Assembly (NCBI GenBank): GCA_020632655.1
Contig: JACKFD010000008.1
Coordinates: 1-64,000, forward strand
From: Spirochaetaceae bacterium
GTDB lineage: Bacteria > Myxococcota_A > UBA9160 > UBA4427
Length of the DNA: 64,000 bases
Direction of reading: 5' to 3'
Below the pieces are notes generated by a model. The model was not told the DNA's origin. It saw only the letters and a list, made by a program, of their open reading frames with translations, and searched no databases. A program made the position numbers and the translations under genes. Numbering within the stretch: position 1 is the first letter of the stretch; each line of letters opens with the position of its first letter. This document shows, one piece after another, positions 50,922-58,956 of this stretch.

Positions 50922-51115
50922 TCGACCCGACGCCGGAGTACCGCGAAGAAGCCCGACTCCCGGCGGCGAACGACGAGCAGCGAACCGAACCCGACGCCGG
51001 GACTCGCGACGGTCCGCAACCCATGGACGTGGACGACATCGGGCGCGACGTCCCGTGCGAGCATGGCGAGCCGCGAGTGGCCGACCTCGTCGACGATCGA
51101 AGCGAGCCTTCGCAT
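50918..51115 (-). CDS. 65-residue ORF translationally coupled to the MgtA-type gene
   Basis: Short ORF with a strong ribosome site (GGGAGGGGG) before ATG 51115. The product begins MRRLASIVDEVGHSRLAMLA and has a VVHVHGLRTVASPG segment and an Arg-rich end; I do not recognise a family. Its TGA overlaps the ATPase ATG, so ribosomes ending here can restart on mgtA. It could be a small partner protein or a leader whose translation tunes mgtA, as mgtL does in Salmonella by a different mechanism. That role is inference. Confidence 0.65.
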   Translation of the reverse strand: MRRLASIVDEVGHSRLAMLARDVAPDVVHVHGLRTVASPGVGFGSLLVVRRRESGFFAVLRRRVE

Positions 51116-51173
51116 GCACCCCCTCCCTAGGTCCGGCGGCCCGGACCGGGCGACGCAACCGCTCGAGGCCGGG

Positions 51174-51189
51174 TGCAATGGTCATGCCG
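51174..51189 (-). promoter_or_regulatory. Sigma-54-type promoter of the mgtA unit
   Basis: On the minus strand CGGCATgaccaTTGCA matches TGGCAC-N5-TTGCW except at the first base and the last C of the -24 box, with exact spacing. It is 58 bp before ATG 51115. Confidence 0.6.
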
Positions 51190-51351
51190 GCATCGTCCCT
51201 CCTCGGACGACCCGGGGCCGATGCGCGATCCCGACGATCGCGCTCGGGGGGGCGGATCCATGCGTCTCACGGACCCAGCTTGTGACTCTCGACCTCGTCG
51301 AGCGTCCGTCCCGCGCCGCTCGCCGCGCGTTCCGTCGCGCACCGGGGGGAC

Positions 51352-51367
51352 GGGCATGGCCCTTGCT
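51352..51367 (+). promoter_or_regulatory. Sigma-54-type promoter of the glycosyltransferase gene
   Basis: GGGCATggcccTTGCT matches the -24/-12 consensus except at the first base and the last C of the -24 box, with exact spacing. It shares the GGCAT/TTGCT form with the K+ channel promoter and lies 55 bp before ATG 51423. Confidence 0.6.
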
Positions 51368-51422
51368 AGTTCCCGATTCGCCGATGCCGAAGCGCCCGCG
51401 TTCGGCAGGGAGGTGATCCCGC

Positions 51423-52265
51423 ATGAGGACCCTGACCTTCGCCACGGCACACGAGGGCTACCTCCCGATTCTCGAGCGCTCCGCCGAACGCCATGGGTTC
51501 GCCCTCGAGGTGCTGGGTCGAGGGGAGCCCTGGCTCGGCATGACAGCGAAGCTCCTGGCCTATCACGCCGCGATCGGCGACCTCGCGCCCGAAGCGGTCG
51601 TGATGATCGTCGACGCCTACGACGTCTTCTTCGCCGGACCGGCCACGGAGACCGCGGAGCTCTTCGAGAAGACCCGGATGCCCTACCTCCTCTCGAGCCA
51701 GCCGTACTTCCCCCACAGCCCGCGCATGCGTCACCTCGTCGACCGCGTGATGGGTCTCGGAGGCTCGCTCCTGTCTTCCGAGCTCGAGACGCATGAGCTC
51801 GGCCGGCCCTGCATGGGTGCCTTCATGGGACGAGCCGGCGCGCTATCGAAGCTGCTCGGGGCCCTGATCCGGCTCGAGGACCGTCATCGGACGGAGAACG
51901 ACCAGATCCTCGTCAACCTCCACCTCCGGGACCGCCCCGGCGACGCGCACCTCGACCACGACTGCCGGATCTTCCAGAACCTCTGGCGCACCCGAGGTCG
52001 CCTGCCGTGGCATGGCACCTTCCACCCGGACGATCGGCGTGCGGAGCTCGAGCTGCTGCCGACGGGTCGGGTGGAGAATCGCCGGACGGGCAGCCTGCCG
52101 CAGGTGATACACGGGCCGACGAACCTCGACATGGGTCCGCTGCTGAGTCGACTGGGGTATGCCGTCGACGACCTCCCGCCGCGTCGAGCACACGCCTACT
52201 ATCGGACGAGTGTGCATGGCTACGTCAAGCGCTTGATCGCGATGGGCCGCGGCCGGATCCCCTAG
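51423..52265 (+). CDS. PLOD/GT25-like glycosyltransferase
   Basis: Protein of 280 residues resembling the glycosyltransferase domain of procollagen lysyl hydroxylases and related bacterial enzymes. The opening LTFATAHEGYLPILERSAERHGF and the metal-binding VVMIVDAYDVFFAGP (Asp-x-x-Asp form) are typical; HELGRPCMGAFMGRAGALSKLL and TENDQILVNLHL follow the same family order. It probably moves a sugar from a UDP donor to a cytoplasmic acceptor. ATG 51423 has GGGAGGTGATC upstream. It is alone in its unit behind a sigma-54-like promoter, divergent from mgtA. Its stop overlaps the convergent MFS stop by 4 bp (CTAG). Confidence 0.8.
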   Translation: MRTLTFATAHEGYLPILERSAERHGFALEVLGRGEPWLGMTAKLLAYHAAIGDLAPEAVVMIVDAYDVFFAGPATETAELFEKTRMPYLLSSQPYFPHSPRMRHLVDRVMGLGGSLLSSELETHELGRPCMGAFMGRAGALSKLLGALIRLEDRHRTENDQILVNLHLRDRPGDAHLDHDCRIFQNLWRTRGRLPWHGTFHPDDRRAELELLPTGRVENRRTGSLPQVIHGPTNLDMGPLLSRLGYAVDDLPPRRAHAYYRTSVHGYVKRLIAMGRGRIP

Positions 52266-53953
52266 GCCGGAGACACCCCGACCCGATCGTCTTCTCCGTC
52301 GCCCCCTTCCGCCGGCTCGGGCGCCGCGGCCTCGCGCTCCGCCCGCTCCCGCGCCGCCGCCTTCGCCTCGAGCTTTCCCGGCATGTGCTTCGGCACGAGC
52401 AGGCCCAACGGAAAGAGCACGACGAATACGACCGCCATCAGGAAGAAGGCGTCGTAGAACGACTCCATCATCGCCTGGGCCGAGAGCATGCCGTCGAAGA
52501 CCGTACGCGCTGCGAAGTCCGCGCCGGCTTCGTCGAGCCCACGGTCGGCAAAGCTCCGGGCCAGGTCGTCGAACGTGGCGCGGGTCGACGCGTCGAAGGG
52601 ACTCAGATGCCGTGCGAGCTCGACCTTGTGCTGGTCCGAGCGGCGGTCGAGGACGGCGGCGAGGATCGCGATGCCGAAGCTGCCGCCGAGCTGGCGCGAG
52701 AGGTTGAATAGGCCCGAGCCCTTGGCGATGTCCTCGGGCGCGAGCGCGCGCAGGGTCGCCGCCGAGAGCGGCACGAAGAGCAGACCGCTCGCCACGCCCC
52801 GCATGGTCTGTCCCGCGAGCACGTCGTCCCAGCCCGACGCGAGCGTCCAGGTCGCCATCTCGCGCAGGGTCAGGATCATCATGACCATGCCCGTCAGGTA
52901 GAGCACGCGCGGCCCCGTATGCCAGATGATCCGCCCCATGATCGCCATCGTGATCGCGGTCGAGAGGCTCGGCGGCAGCGATCCCAGCCCCGACTGCCAG
53001 GCCGTCCAGCCGAGCAGCGTCTGGGCGTAGATCGGGAAGAGGAAGACGACGCCGAAGAGCGCGAAGCCCCCGGCCATCGTGAGCAGACAGCCGAGGGCGA
53101 AGGTGCGATCGCGCAGGATCGAGAAGTCGATGACCGGGTCGTCGGTCGAGAGCTCCCGGATCACCAGCCCGACGAGGCCCACGACCGACGCGATCCCGAG
53201 CCAGACGATCGTCGGGCTCTCGAACCAATCGTCCTTGTTGCCCCGCTCGAGCAGCGTCTGGAAGCAGCCGATCCCGATCACGAGCAGCGCGATCCCTGGC
53301 CAGTCGATCCGGCCACGGGGGTTGCGGACCAGGTGCGGCGGGTCGTGCAGGAAGGTGGCGCAGAGAGCGCCGGCGACGATGCCGAGGGGCACGTTGACCA
53401 GGAAGCACCAATGCCAGGAGTAGTTGTCCGTCAGCCAGCCGCCGAGGGTCGGACCGATCGAGGGGCCGATCATCGCGCCGATCCCGAAGATCGCCTGGCC
53501 GATGCCCTGCTTCGACGGCGGGAAGGACTCGACGAGGATCGCCTGCGCCGTCGCCATCAGCGCACCGCCGCCGAGCCCCTGCACGATCCGCCAGAAGATC
53601 AGCTGGTCGACGGTCTGGGACGCGCCGCACATGAGCGACGCCGCCGTGAAGACGCCGATCGAGGTCACGAAGTAGCGCTTGCGCCCGAAGCGGCTCGCCA
53701 TCCAGCCCGTCATGGGCAGCATGATCACGATCGAGACGATGTAGGCGGTCACGACCCAATCGATCTCGTCGAGGGTGGCACCGAGATTCCCCATCATCGT
53801 CGGGATCGCGACGTTCACGATGCTCGTGTCGATGATCTCGAGCAGGACCGCGAGCATGACGGAGAAGACGATCACCAGCCTCGGGAAGTCGAGCCGGTAT
53901 TCCTCTTCGGAGGTGAGCGAGTAGGACTCCGTCGTCGCGCGCTCAGCGGACAT
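52262..53953 (-). CDS. DHA2-family MFS drug exporter (EmrB-like)
   Basis: Multidrug-type exporter of 563 residues with 14 predicted helices, the DHA2 form. Motif A is GWMASRFGRKRYF, motif C GAMIGPSIGPTLGGWLTD, and DTSIVNVAIPTM in helix 1 is the DHA2 opening (motif D1). With the upstream HlyD-type adaptor it should form an EmrAB-like pump that also needs an outer-membrane TolC protein, which is not in the window. Its ATG lies inside the end of the adaptor gene (11-bp overlap). The C-terminal ~35 residues are a charged tail. Drug or fatty-acid substrates are typical of the family. Confidence 0.95.
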   Translation of the reverse strand: MSAERATTESYSLTSEEEYRLDFPRLVIVFSVMLAVLLEIIDTSIVNVAIPTMMGNLGATLDEIDWVVTAYIVSIVIMLPMTGWMASRFGRKRYFVTSIGVFTAASLMCGASQTVDQLIFWRIVQGLGGGALMATAQAILVESFPPSKQGIGQAIFGIGAMIGPSIGPTLGGWLTDNYSWHWCFLVNVPLGIVAGALCATFLHDPPHLVRNPRGRIDWPGIALLVIGIGCFQTLLERGNKDDWFESPTIVWLGIASVVGLVGLVIRELSTDDPVIDFSILRDRTFALGCLLTMAGGFALFGVVFLFPIYAQTLLGWTAWQSGLGSLPPSLSTAITMAIMGRIIWHTGPRVLYLTGMVMMILTLREMATWTLASGWDDVLAGQTMRGVASGLLFVPLSAATLRALAPEDIAKGSGLFNLSRQLGGSFGIAILAAVLDRRSDQHKVELARHLSPFDASTRATFDDLARSFADRGLDEAGADFAARTVFDGMLSAQAMMESFYDAFFLMAVVFVVLFPLGLLVPKHMPGKLEAKAAARERAEREAAAPEPAEGGDGEDDRVGVSPA

Positions 53954-55025
53954 CGACGGTCACGACGGCGGAGAGACCGAGCGCCAGCGGCGGCAGCGTC
54001 GTCGCCTCTTCGATCGGACGGCGCCCCTCGCCGTCCTCGACCTCGTCGAGGCGGATCCGCACGGGCAGACGCTGGACGACCTTCGTGAAGTTCCCGACCG
54101 CGGGCTCCGGCGGGATCAGGGCGTACTTCGCACCGCTCGCGGGCGAGAAGGACTCGACCTCGCCATGGAACACGTAGCCGGGGAAGGCGTCGATCCACAC
54201 GCTCGCGGGACTGCCGACGTGCATGCGACGGATCTGGGTCTCCTTGAAGTTCGCCTCGACCCAGGAGGGCTCGACCCGGCGCAGGGCGAGCAGCGCCTGG
54301 CCCGGGCGCACGATGTCCCCGGGCTCGACGGCGCGCCGGCCGACGACGGCGTCGAAGGGGGCGCGCAGCGCCGTGCGCGCGAGGGTGATCTCGGCCTCGG
54401 CGAGCGCCGCCTCGGCCTGCCGGACGGGCGCCTCGTTGCCGAGCACGCCGCGCTCGGCCTCGGCGCGCATGGCGGCCGCGCGGACCCGGGCGAGTGCAGC
54501 ATCGTGGTCGGCCCGCGCCGAATCGAGCTGCTGGTCGCTCGCCGCGCCGCGCGCCGCCAGCGAACGGATGCGTTCGAGCTCGCGACCCGTCCGCCAGCTC
54601 TCGACGGTCGCCGCCTTGCCGTCGGCATCCGCGGCCGCGGCGGCCGCCTCGGCCGACACCATCTGGTTCCGGGCTGCCGCCAGATCCGCCCGCGCCCGGG
54701 CGACGCGCGCCCGCAGCGCCTCGTCGTCGAGCTTCACCAGCAATCGATCCGACTCGACCCGCTCGTGCTCCTCGACCCGGACCTCGACGACGCGGCCCAT
54801 CACCTCGGACGCGAGGTAGGTGAGCGTTCCCTCGACGAAGGCATCGTCGGTCGTCTCGCGCCCGCGCCCCGAGAGCCAGTGATGCCCCGCGGCGACGAGC
54901 ACCGCGATCACGACGAGTGCGCCGAGGACCTGCGCGAGGGCGACGCCCGCCCTGCGCTCCCGAGGTCGCGGCGGGCGGCAGGGCGTGGGACGGCGGCGGG
55001 ACGACGGGACGGGACTCGGGGACAT
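53943..55025 (-). CDS. HlyD/EmrA-type membrane fusion protein
   Basis: Periplasmic adaptor of 360 residues anchored by one N-terminal helix (VALAQVLGALVVIAVLVAAG, ~28-47). TTDDAFVEGTLTYLASEVMGRV is the typical beta-barrel/lipoyl start; long alpha-helical hairpins (~105-210, rich in Ala/Glu/Arg) follow, then VEPGDIVRPGQALLAL (second lipoyl half) and KETQIRRMHVGSPASVWID in the barrel. ATG 55025 was chosen because it precedes the anchor; its ribosome site is weak. It is the first gene of the EmrAB-like pair and overlaps the permease gene by 11 bp. Confidence 0.93.
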   Translation of the reverse strand: MSPSPVPSSRRRPTPCRPPRPRERRAGVALAQVLGALVVIAVLVAAGHHWLSGRGRETTDDAFVEGTLTYLASEVMGRVVEVRVEEHERVESDRLLVKLDDEALRARVARARADLAAARNQMVSAEAAAAAADADGKAATVESWRTGRELERIRSLAARGAASDQQLDSARADHDAALARVRAAAMRAEAERGVLGNEAPVRQAEAALAEAEITLARTALRAPFDAVVGRRAVEPGDIVRPGQALLALRRVEPSWVEANFKETQIRRMHVGSPASVWIDAFPGYVFHGEVESFSPASGAKYALIPPEPAVGNFTKVVQRLPVRIRLDEVEDGEGRRPIEEATTLPPLALGLSAVVTVDVR

Positions 55026-55138
55026 CGGGCGCTCTCGCCGGATCACTCTAGGGATCCCGCGTCGCTCGTCGCAAGCGGCGGAGTCCGCCGGTGCGCGGCG
55101 CCGACGCGTCGCGTGAAGGATGCGTCGACTGCCCGTCC

Positions 55139-55621
55139 TCACTCCGTCCTTCGTCCGCCGGACTCGATCCAGCCCCCCTCGTGTCGGCCGTCCGGGTCGT
55201 GGTGGGTCCAGTGGATCACGCCGCCCCGTTCGTTCCACTCGTACTGGCCGCGCAGGCGCACCCGATCGTCCCTGGCCAGGGGAATGCGCTCGGCGAGATC
55301 GATGTTGTGCGCGACGAGCAGCGTGCGGCCCGACTCGAGCTCGAGCAGGAAACGCTGGTGTCGCGAGCCGTCGCGGTCGTCGGCGAGGGTCTTCGCGACG
55401 CGTCCCTCGAGCGTGATCATGAAGCCGGACTCGCGTGCCGCGAAGGCGCGCTCGATGCGGCGCGTCGCCTCGGCGTGCGCGGTCGACGCATCGGACGCGG
55501 CGGGCACCCGGTCGCCCGCCGTGAGGCCGAGGGCCGCGGGATCGAGACCGGCGCGCTGGGCGAGCAGGCCGAGCACGAGGAGCGCTGCCAGGGTCAGCAG
55601 CCGGGTGCGAGATCGTTTCAA
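55139..55621 (-). CDS. DUF3465-family exported protein
   Basis: Protein of 160 residues with an N-terminal signal/anchor (KRSRTRLLTLAALLVLGLLAQ) and a compact beta-barrel-like domain. RHQRFLLELESGRTLLVAHN, IDLAERIPLARDDRVRLRG and QYEWNERGGVIHWTHHDP are the DUF3465 hallmarks, in the usual order, ending in the GGWIESGG segment. The family's function is unknown; the fold is probably OB-like. The start is TTG 55621, behind GGAGGG; a longer frame to 55768 has no ribosome site and runs into the carbamate kinase region. It is on the same strand as the EmrAB pair, 113 bp upstream of it, and divergent from carbamate kinase (90 bp). Confidence 0.85.
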   Translation of the reverse strand: MKRSRTRLLTLAALLVLGLLAQRAGLDPAALGLTAGDRVPAASDASTAHAEATRRIERAFAARESGFMITLEGRVAKTLADDRDGSRHQRFLLELESGRTLLVAHNIDLAERIPLARDDRVRLRGQYEWNERGGVIHWTHHDPDGRHEGGWIESGGRRTE

Positions 55622-55711
55622 GGTGCCCTCCGACGGGCGGCGCGGAAGGCGCCCACCGCGATCGTATCGAAGGCGCTCGACCGGATCCGCGGAGTCGCGC
55701 ATCATGCCCCC

Positions 55712-56689
55712 ATGTTCCGACCGGGCAGCACGATCGTCGTGGCGATCGGGGGCAACGCCCTGGTGCACGAGGGCGAGCCCCCGACGATCGCCGTGCAGTC
55801 ACAGAACGTCGAGCGGGCCATGCGCGCGCTCGTCCCCCTCGTCCGCGAACGCCACCACCTCGTCGTCACCCACGGCAACGGCTTCCAGATCGGTCACATC
55901 CTGATGCGCGTGGCGGCCGCAGCAGGGGAGGCCTACGACCTGCCCCTCGACGTCTGCGTCGCCGAGTCCCAGGGCGAGATCGGCTACCTGATCGAGCGCG
56001 CGCTCCAGAACGTGCTGCTCGAGGCGAAGCTCTCGATGCCGGTCGTAAGCCTGCTGACCCAGGTCGTCGTCGATGCGCGGGACCCCGCCTTCGCACGGCC
56101 GACGAAGCCCGTGGGTCCCCCCCTGTCCTCTCGCGACGCGAAGCGGCTCGAAGCCTCGGGCGTGGCGGTCGCACGCGAGCGGGGGCGCGGCTGGCGACGC
56201 CTCGTCGCCTCGCCACGACCGCTCGAGATCGACGACGTCGACACGATCCGCTGGCTGCTGCGGCGACCGACGCTCGTCGTCGCGGCGGGCGGTGGCGGCG
56301 TCCCGGTCGTGCGCCGTCGCGGCGGACGGCTCGAGGGGGTGCCGGCGGTCGTCGACAAGGACCTCGCCTCGATGGTCCTCGCCCGGGGCATCAGCGCGCG
56401 TCACCTCGTGATCCTGACGGGCGTGCGCGCCGTCTACCGCGACTTCGCGACGCCGCGAGCGCGCGCGATCCGACGACTCTCGATCGACGAGGCGCTCGCC
56501 CTCGCCGACGCCGGGCACTTCCCGGAAGGCTCGATGGGTCCGAAGATCGAGGCCGCGATCGGGTTCCTGCGCGAAGGCGGTCGATCCGTGACGATCACGG
56601 ACGCCGACCATCTGGCCGCCGCGCTGCGCGGCCGCGACGGCACGACCCTGACGCGGACCGGGCGTGCGCCGAAGGAAGCGGACGCATGA
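55712..56689 (+). CDS. arcC: Carbamate kinase-like amino acid kinase
   Basis: Carbamate kinase of 325 residues, interconverting carbamoyl phosphate plus ADP with ATP plus carbamate. IVVAIGGNALV opens the amino-acid-kinase fold, THGNGFQIGHILMR follows, FARPTKPVGP is the flexible-subdomain segment, and VDKDLASMVLARGI and GSMGPKIEAAIGFL form the nucleotide end. No arginine deiminase or ornithine carbamoyltransferase is adjacent. Instead it is coupled (ATGA) to a cyclic-2,3-diphosphoglycerate-synthetase-like GTPase, and the junction itself is triplicated as a 39-bp repeat. The start region has no strong ribosome site. Symbol assigned by family only. Confidence 0.92.
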   Translation: MFRPGSTIVVAIGGNALVHEGEPPTIAVQSQNVERAMRALVPLVRERHHLVVTHGNGFQIGHILMRVAAAAGEAYDLPLDVCVAESQGEIGYLIERALQNVLLEAKLSMPVVSLLTQVVVDARDPAFARPTKPVGPPLSSRDAKRLEASGVAVARERGRGWRRLVASPRPLEIDDVDTIRWLLRRPTLVVAAGGGGVPVVRRRGGRLEGVPAVVDKDLASMVLARGISARHLVILTGVRAVYRDFATPRARAIRRLSIDEALALADAGHFPEGSMGPKIEAAIGFLREGGRSVTITDADHLAAALRGRDGTTLTRTGRAPKEADA

Positions 56690-56778
56690 GCACACGATCG
56701 CCGCGCGCCGAAGGCAGGGGACGCATGAGCACACGATCGTCGCGCGCCGGAGGAAGGGGACGCATGAGCACACGATCG
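56662..56778 (+). repeat. Three tandem 39-bp repeats carrying a ribosome site and start codon each
   Basis: Units at 56662-56700, 56701-56739 and 56740-56778. Each ends ...GGACGCATGAGCACACGATCG, shown here in its key parts: a purine-rich ribosome site, GGACGC, then ATGAGCACACGATCG. Unit one is the carbamate kinase/GTPase junction; units two and three give in-frame alternative starts for the GTPase. Unit three has the best ribosome site (GGAGGAAGGGG). Confidence 0.92.
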
Positions 56779-58092
56779 TCGCGCAACGTGATCCTGCTGG
56801 GCGCCGCGGGCCGCGACTTCCACGACTTCCTCGTCTACTGGAAGCCGCGACGCGACTGCCGCGTCGTCGCCTTCACGGCGGCCCAGATCCCCGGCATCGA
56901 CGAGCGCCGCTTCCCCGCGAAGCTCGCCGGCCGCCGCTACCCCGACGGCATCCCGATCCGCCCCGAGGCGGAGCTGCCCGAGCTCGTCGCGCGCCACGAG
57001 GTCGACACGGTCTGCCTCGCCTACTCCGACCTCTCGCATCAGGAGGTGATGGAGAAGGCCGCTCTCGCCCTGCACGCCGGGGCGCGTTTCCTGCTGCTCG
57101 GCCCGCGTCAGACGCAGCTCGTGGCCGAACGGCCCGTCGTCGCCGTGACCGCCGTGCGCACGGGCTGCGGCAAGTCCCAGACCGCCCGCGCCATCGCCGA
57201 GATCCTCCGACAGCACGGTCGACGTCCCGTCGCGATCCGGCACGCCATGCCCTACGGCCGCGATCTGACCCGTCAGACCTGCCAGCGCTTCGCCCGCGCC
57301 TCGGATTTCTCGAAACACGAGGCGACGATCGAGGAGCAGGAGGAGTACCAGCCCTGGCTCGACGCGGGATTCCCGATCTACTCGGGCTTCGACTACCGCG
57401 CGATCCTGCGTCGCGCGTCGAAGGAGGGGGACGTGCTCGTCTTCGACGGCGGCAACAACGACCTGTCGATGATCCGGCCCGATCTCCAGATCACCGTGCT
57501 CGACGCGCTGCGCCCGGGACACGAGACGACCTGGCACCCGGGCTACGTGAACCTGCTCGAGGCCGACGTCGCCCTCGTGAACAAGATCGACGCCGCCCAG
57601 CGCGCCGACGTCGAGGCGATCGTGCGCACGGTCCGGAAGCACAATCCCGACGCCGCGATCGTGCGCGCCCGCTCGGAGATCCTCGTGCGCGAGCCCGGGC
57701 GCCTGCGCGGGAAGCGCTGCCTCGTCGTCGGGGACGGGCCGACCCTGACCCATGGCGGCATGGCGATCGGCGCGGGCACCCTGGCCGTCCGGCGCGCGGG
57801 CGGACGGATCGTCGATCCGCGCCCGCACCTCGTGGGCCAGCTGGCGAAGACCTTCGTGCGATTCGCGCACCTCGATCGGGAGGTGCCCGCCATGGGCTAC
57901 GACTCCGCCCAGGTCCGCGACCTCGAGCGCAACCTGCGCCGCATCCCCTGCGACGTCGTCGTGGACGGCACGCCGGCGGACCTCGCGAGCCTGGTCGACG
58001 CGGACAAGCCGATCGTGCGGGTCGACTACGCGCTCGGCCCGAGCGCCCGCCGTCAGCTCGCGCGCCTGCTCGCCGAGCACGGCCTCGCCTAG
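56686..58092 (+). CDS. Cyclic 2,3-diphosphoglycerate synthetase-like GTPase
   Basis: P-loop protein of 468 residues from the first ATG or 442 from the third (56764), which has the strongest ribosome site. The family part starts NVILLGAAGRDFHDFLVYW. A first Rossmann-like domain is followed by the P loop in TAVRTGCGKSQTARA (~156-170) and nucleotide-binding VALVNKIDAA; KHNPDAAIVRARSEI and LTHGGMAIGAGTLAV are further family marks. Proteins of this type were named after archaeal cyclic 2,3-diphosphoglycerate synthetase, but bacterial members often sit beside carbamate kinase as here, so another acyl-phosphate-linked ligase role is possible. The stop lies in a 15-bp tandem repeat. Confidence 0.9.
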   Translation: MSTRSPRAEGRGRMSTRSSRAGGRGRMSTRSSRNVILLGAAGRDFHDFLVYWKPRRDCRVVAFTAAQIPGIDERRFPAKLAGRRYPDGIPIRPEAELPELVARHEVDTVCLAYSDLSHQEVMEKAALALHAGARFLLLGPRQTQLVAERPVVAVTAVRTGCGKSQTARAIAEILRQHGRRPVAIRHAMPYGRDLTRQTCQRFARASDFSKHEATIEEQEEYQPWLDAGFPIYSGFDYRAILRRASKEGDVLVFDGGNNDLSMIRPDLQITVLDALRPGHETTWHPGYVNLLEADVALVNKIDAAQRADVEAIVRTVRKHNPDAAIVRARSEILVREPGRLRGKRCLVVGDGPTLTHGGMAIGAGTLAVRRAGGRIVDPRPHLVGQLAKTFVRFAHLDREVPAMGYDSAQVRDLERNLRRIPCDVVVDGTPADLASLVDADKPIVRVDYALGPSARRQLARLLAEHGLA

Positions 58093-58152
58093 CAGGGCCT
58101 CGCCTATCACGGCCCCGCCTAGCACGGACTCGCCTGACACGGCCTCGCCTGG
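58078..58152 (+). repeat. Five tandem 15-bp repeats spanning the GTPase stop codon
   Basis: Units of the type CACGGCCTCGCCTAG begin at 58078, 58093, 58108, 58123 and 58138. In frame they encode HGLA followed by a variable codon: stop, Tyr, stop, stop, Trp. The gene ends in unit one; the rest is untranslated unless the stop is read through. Confidence 0.9.
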
Positions 58153-58205
58153 CACCCGACCGTGCCGCTCGCTCGCGAGAGACGCCTCCCGCCCCGTCGT
58201 GCGCG

Positions 58206-58868
58206 CTACGAAGCCGACCGAGGGAACGGCAACCGCCGGCCGGCGTCGCGGCGCCGACGCGCCCCGACGCCGAGCAGGCCGACGCCCGCTGCCAGCGCGA
58301 CGAGTCCACCGGGCTCCGGCAGGATGCGCACGCCGAGTCGCGCCGTCGTGTTCGCGACGTAACCGGCCCCGCTGTCCACGGCGTAGAGGTCGAGCTGCGG
58401 CAGGGGCGTCGGGGGCATCGCCCCGGATCCGCTGGTCCCGGTCGGCACCTCGAAGGCGAGCCAGTACGTGCCCCCATGGACCGGCAGGCTGAGCCCGGTC
58501 ACGCCGTGCCATCCGGGCGTGAAGCCGGCGGGCACCGTGAAGAGCTGGCTGTGGATCTCCTGGTCGAGGTCCGGCACGCCGCCCGCGTCGGCGTAGAGCA
58601 CGGCGTAGACGGGCAGCGCGCCGACGACCGTCGGGTAGATCATCCAGCCCTCGAGGTCGACGAGCTCGTGACCCACGTCGAGACTGAAGCGGCCGGCGAG
58701 GTATTGACCGACGGAGAGGCTGAGACCACCCGCGCTGCCGCCCGGGCCGGTGTCGACGACGTAGACGGGCTGTGCGGCGGCGCTGCCGGCCCAGAGCGAG
58801 AGCGCGACGATCAGGATCGGCGGCAGCGACGCGCGGCCGCGCGCGCAGGACGGGACGGGCGCTTGCAT
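58206..58868 (-). CDS. PEP-CTERM exported protein
   Basis: Protein of 220 residues with a signal peptide (PPILIVALSLWAGSAAAQ, cut near residue 33) and a beta-sandwich body typical of PEP-CTERM proteins (FTVPAGFTPGWHGVTGLSL, GGTYWLAFEVPTGTSGSG). The C terminus has LPEPGGLVALAAGVGLLGVG followed by ARRRR, a textbook PEP-CTERM sorting signal, then a 12-residue tail. An exosortase elsewhere in the genome should process it. ATG 58868 follows GGAGGATCCC. It is divergent from the CBS-DksA gene across a 436-bp region with tandem repeats. Function unknown, probably extracellular matrix. Confidence 0.9.
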   Translation of the reverse strand: MQAPVPSCARGRASLPPILIVALSLWAGSAAAQPVYVVDTGPGGSAGGLSLSVGQYLAGRFSLDVGHELVDLEGWMIYPTVVGALPVYAVLYADAGGVPDLDQEIHSQLFTVPAGFTPGWHGVTGLSLPVHGGTYWLAFEVPTGTSGSGAMPPTPLPQLDLYAVDSGAGYVANTTARLGVRILPEPGGLVALAAGVGLLGVGARRRRDAGRRLPFPRSAS

Positions 58869-58956
58869 GGGATCCTCCGATGGCGATGCATGCCTTCGCC
58901 TGGGTGCCTGATCGACGCGAAGAGGGCGCGCCGAATCGTCGGCCGCCACACCCCAT

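Larger units (their letters stand above)
51116..51422. other. Divergent regulatory region with two sigma-54-like promoters
   Basis: 307 bp between the mgtA leader ORF and the glycosyltransferase gene. It holds a minus-strand -24/-12 element (51174-51189) and a plus-strand one (51352-51367), 162 bp apart and pointing outward, leaving room for shared activator sites between them. No ORF with a ribosome site is seen inside. Confidence 0.6.

Noticed and set aside
52262..55025. Complete tripartite efflux system
   Set aside because: Only the adaptor and permease are present; no TolC-like outer-membrane gene is adjacent.
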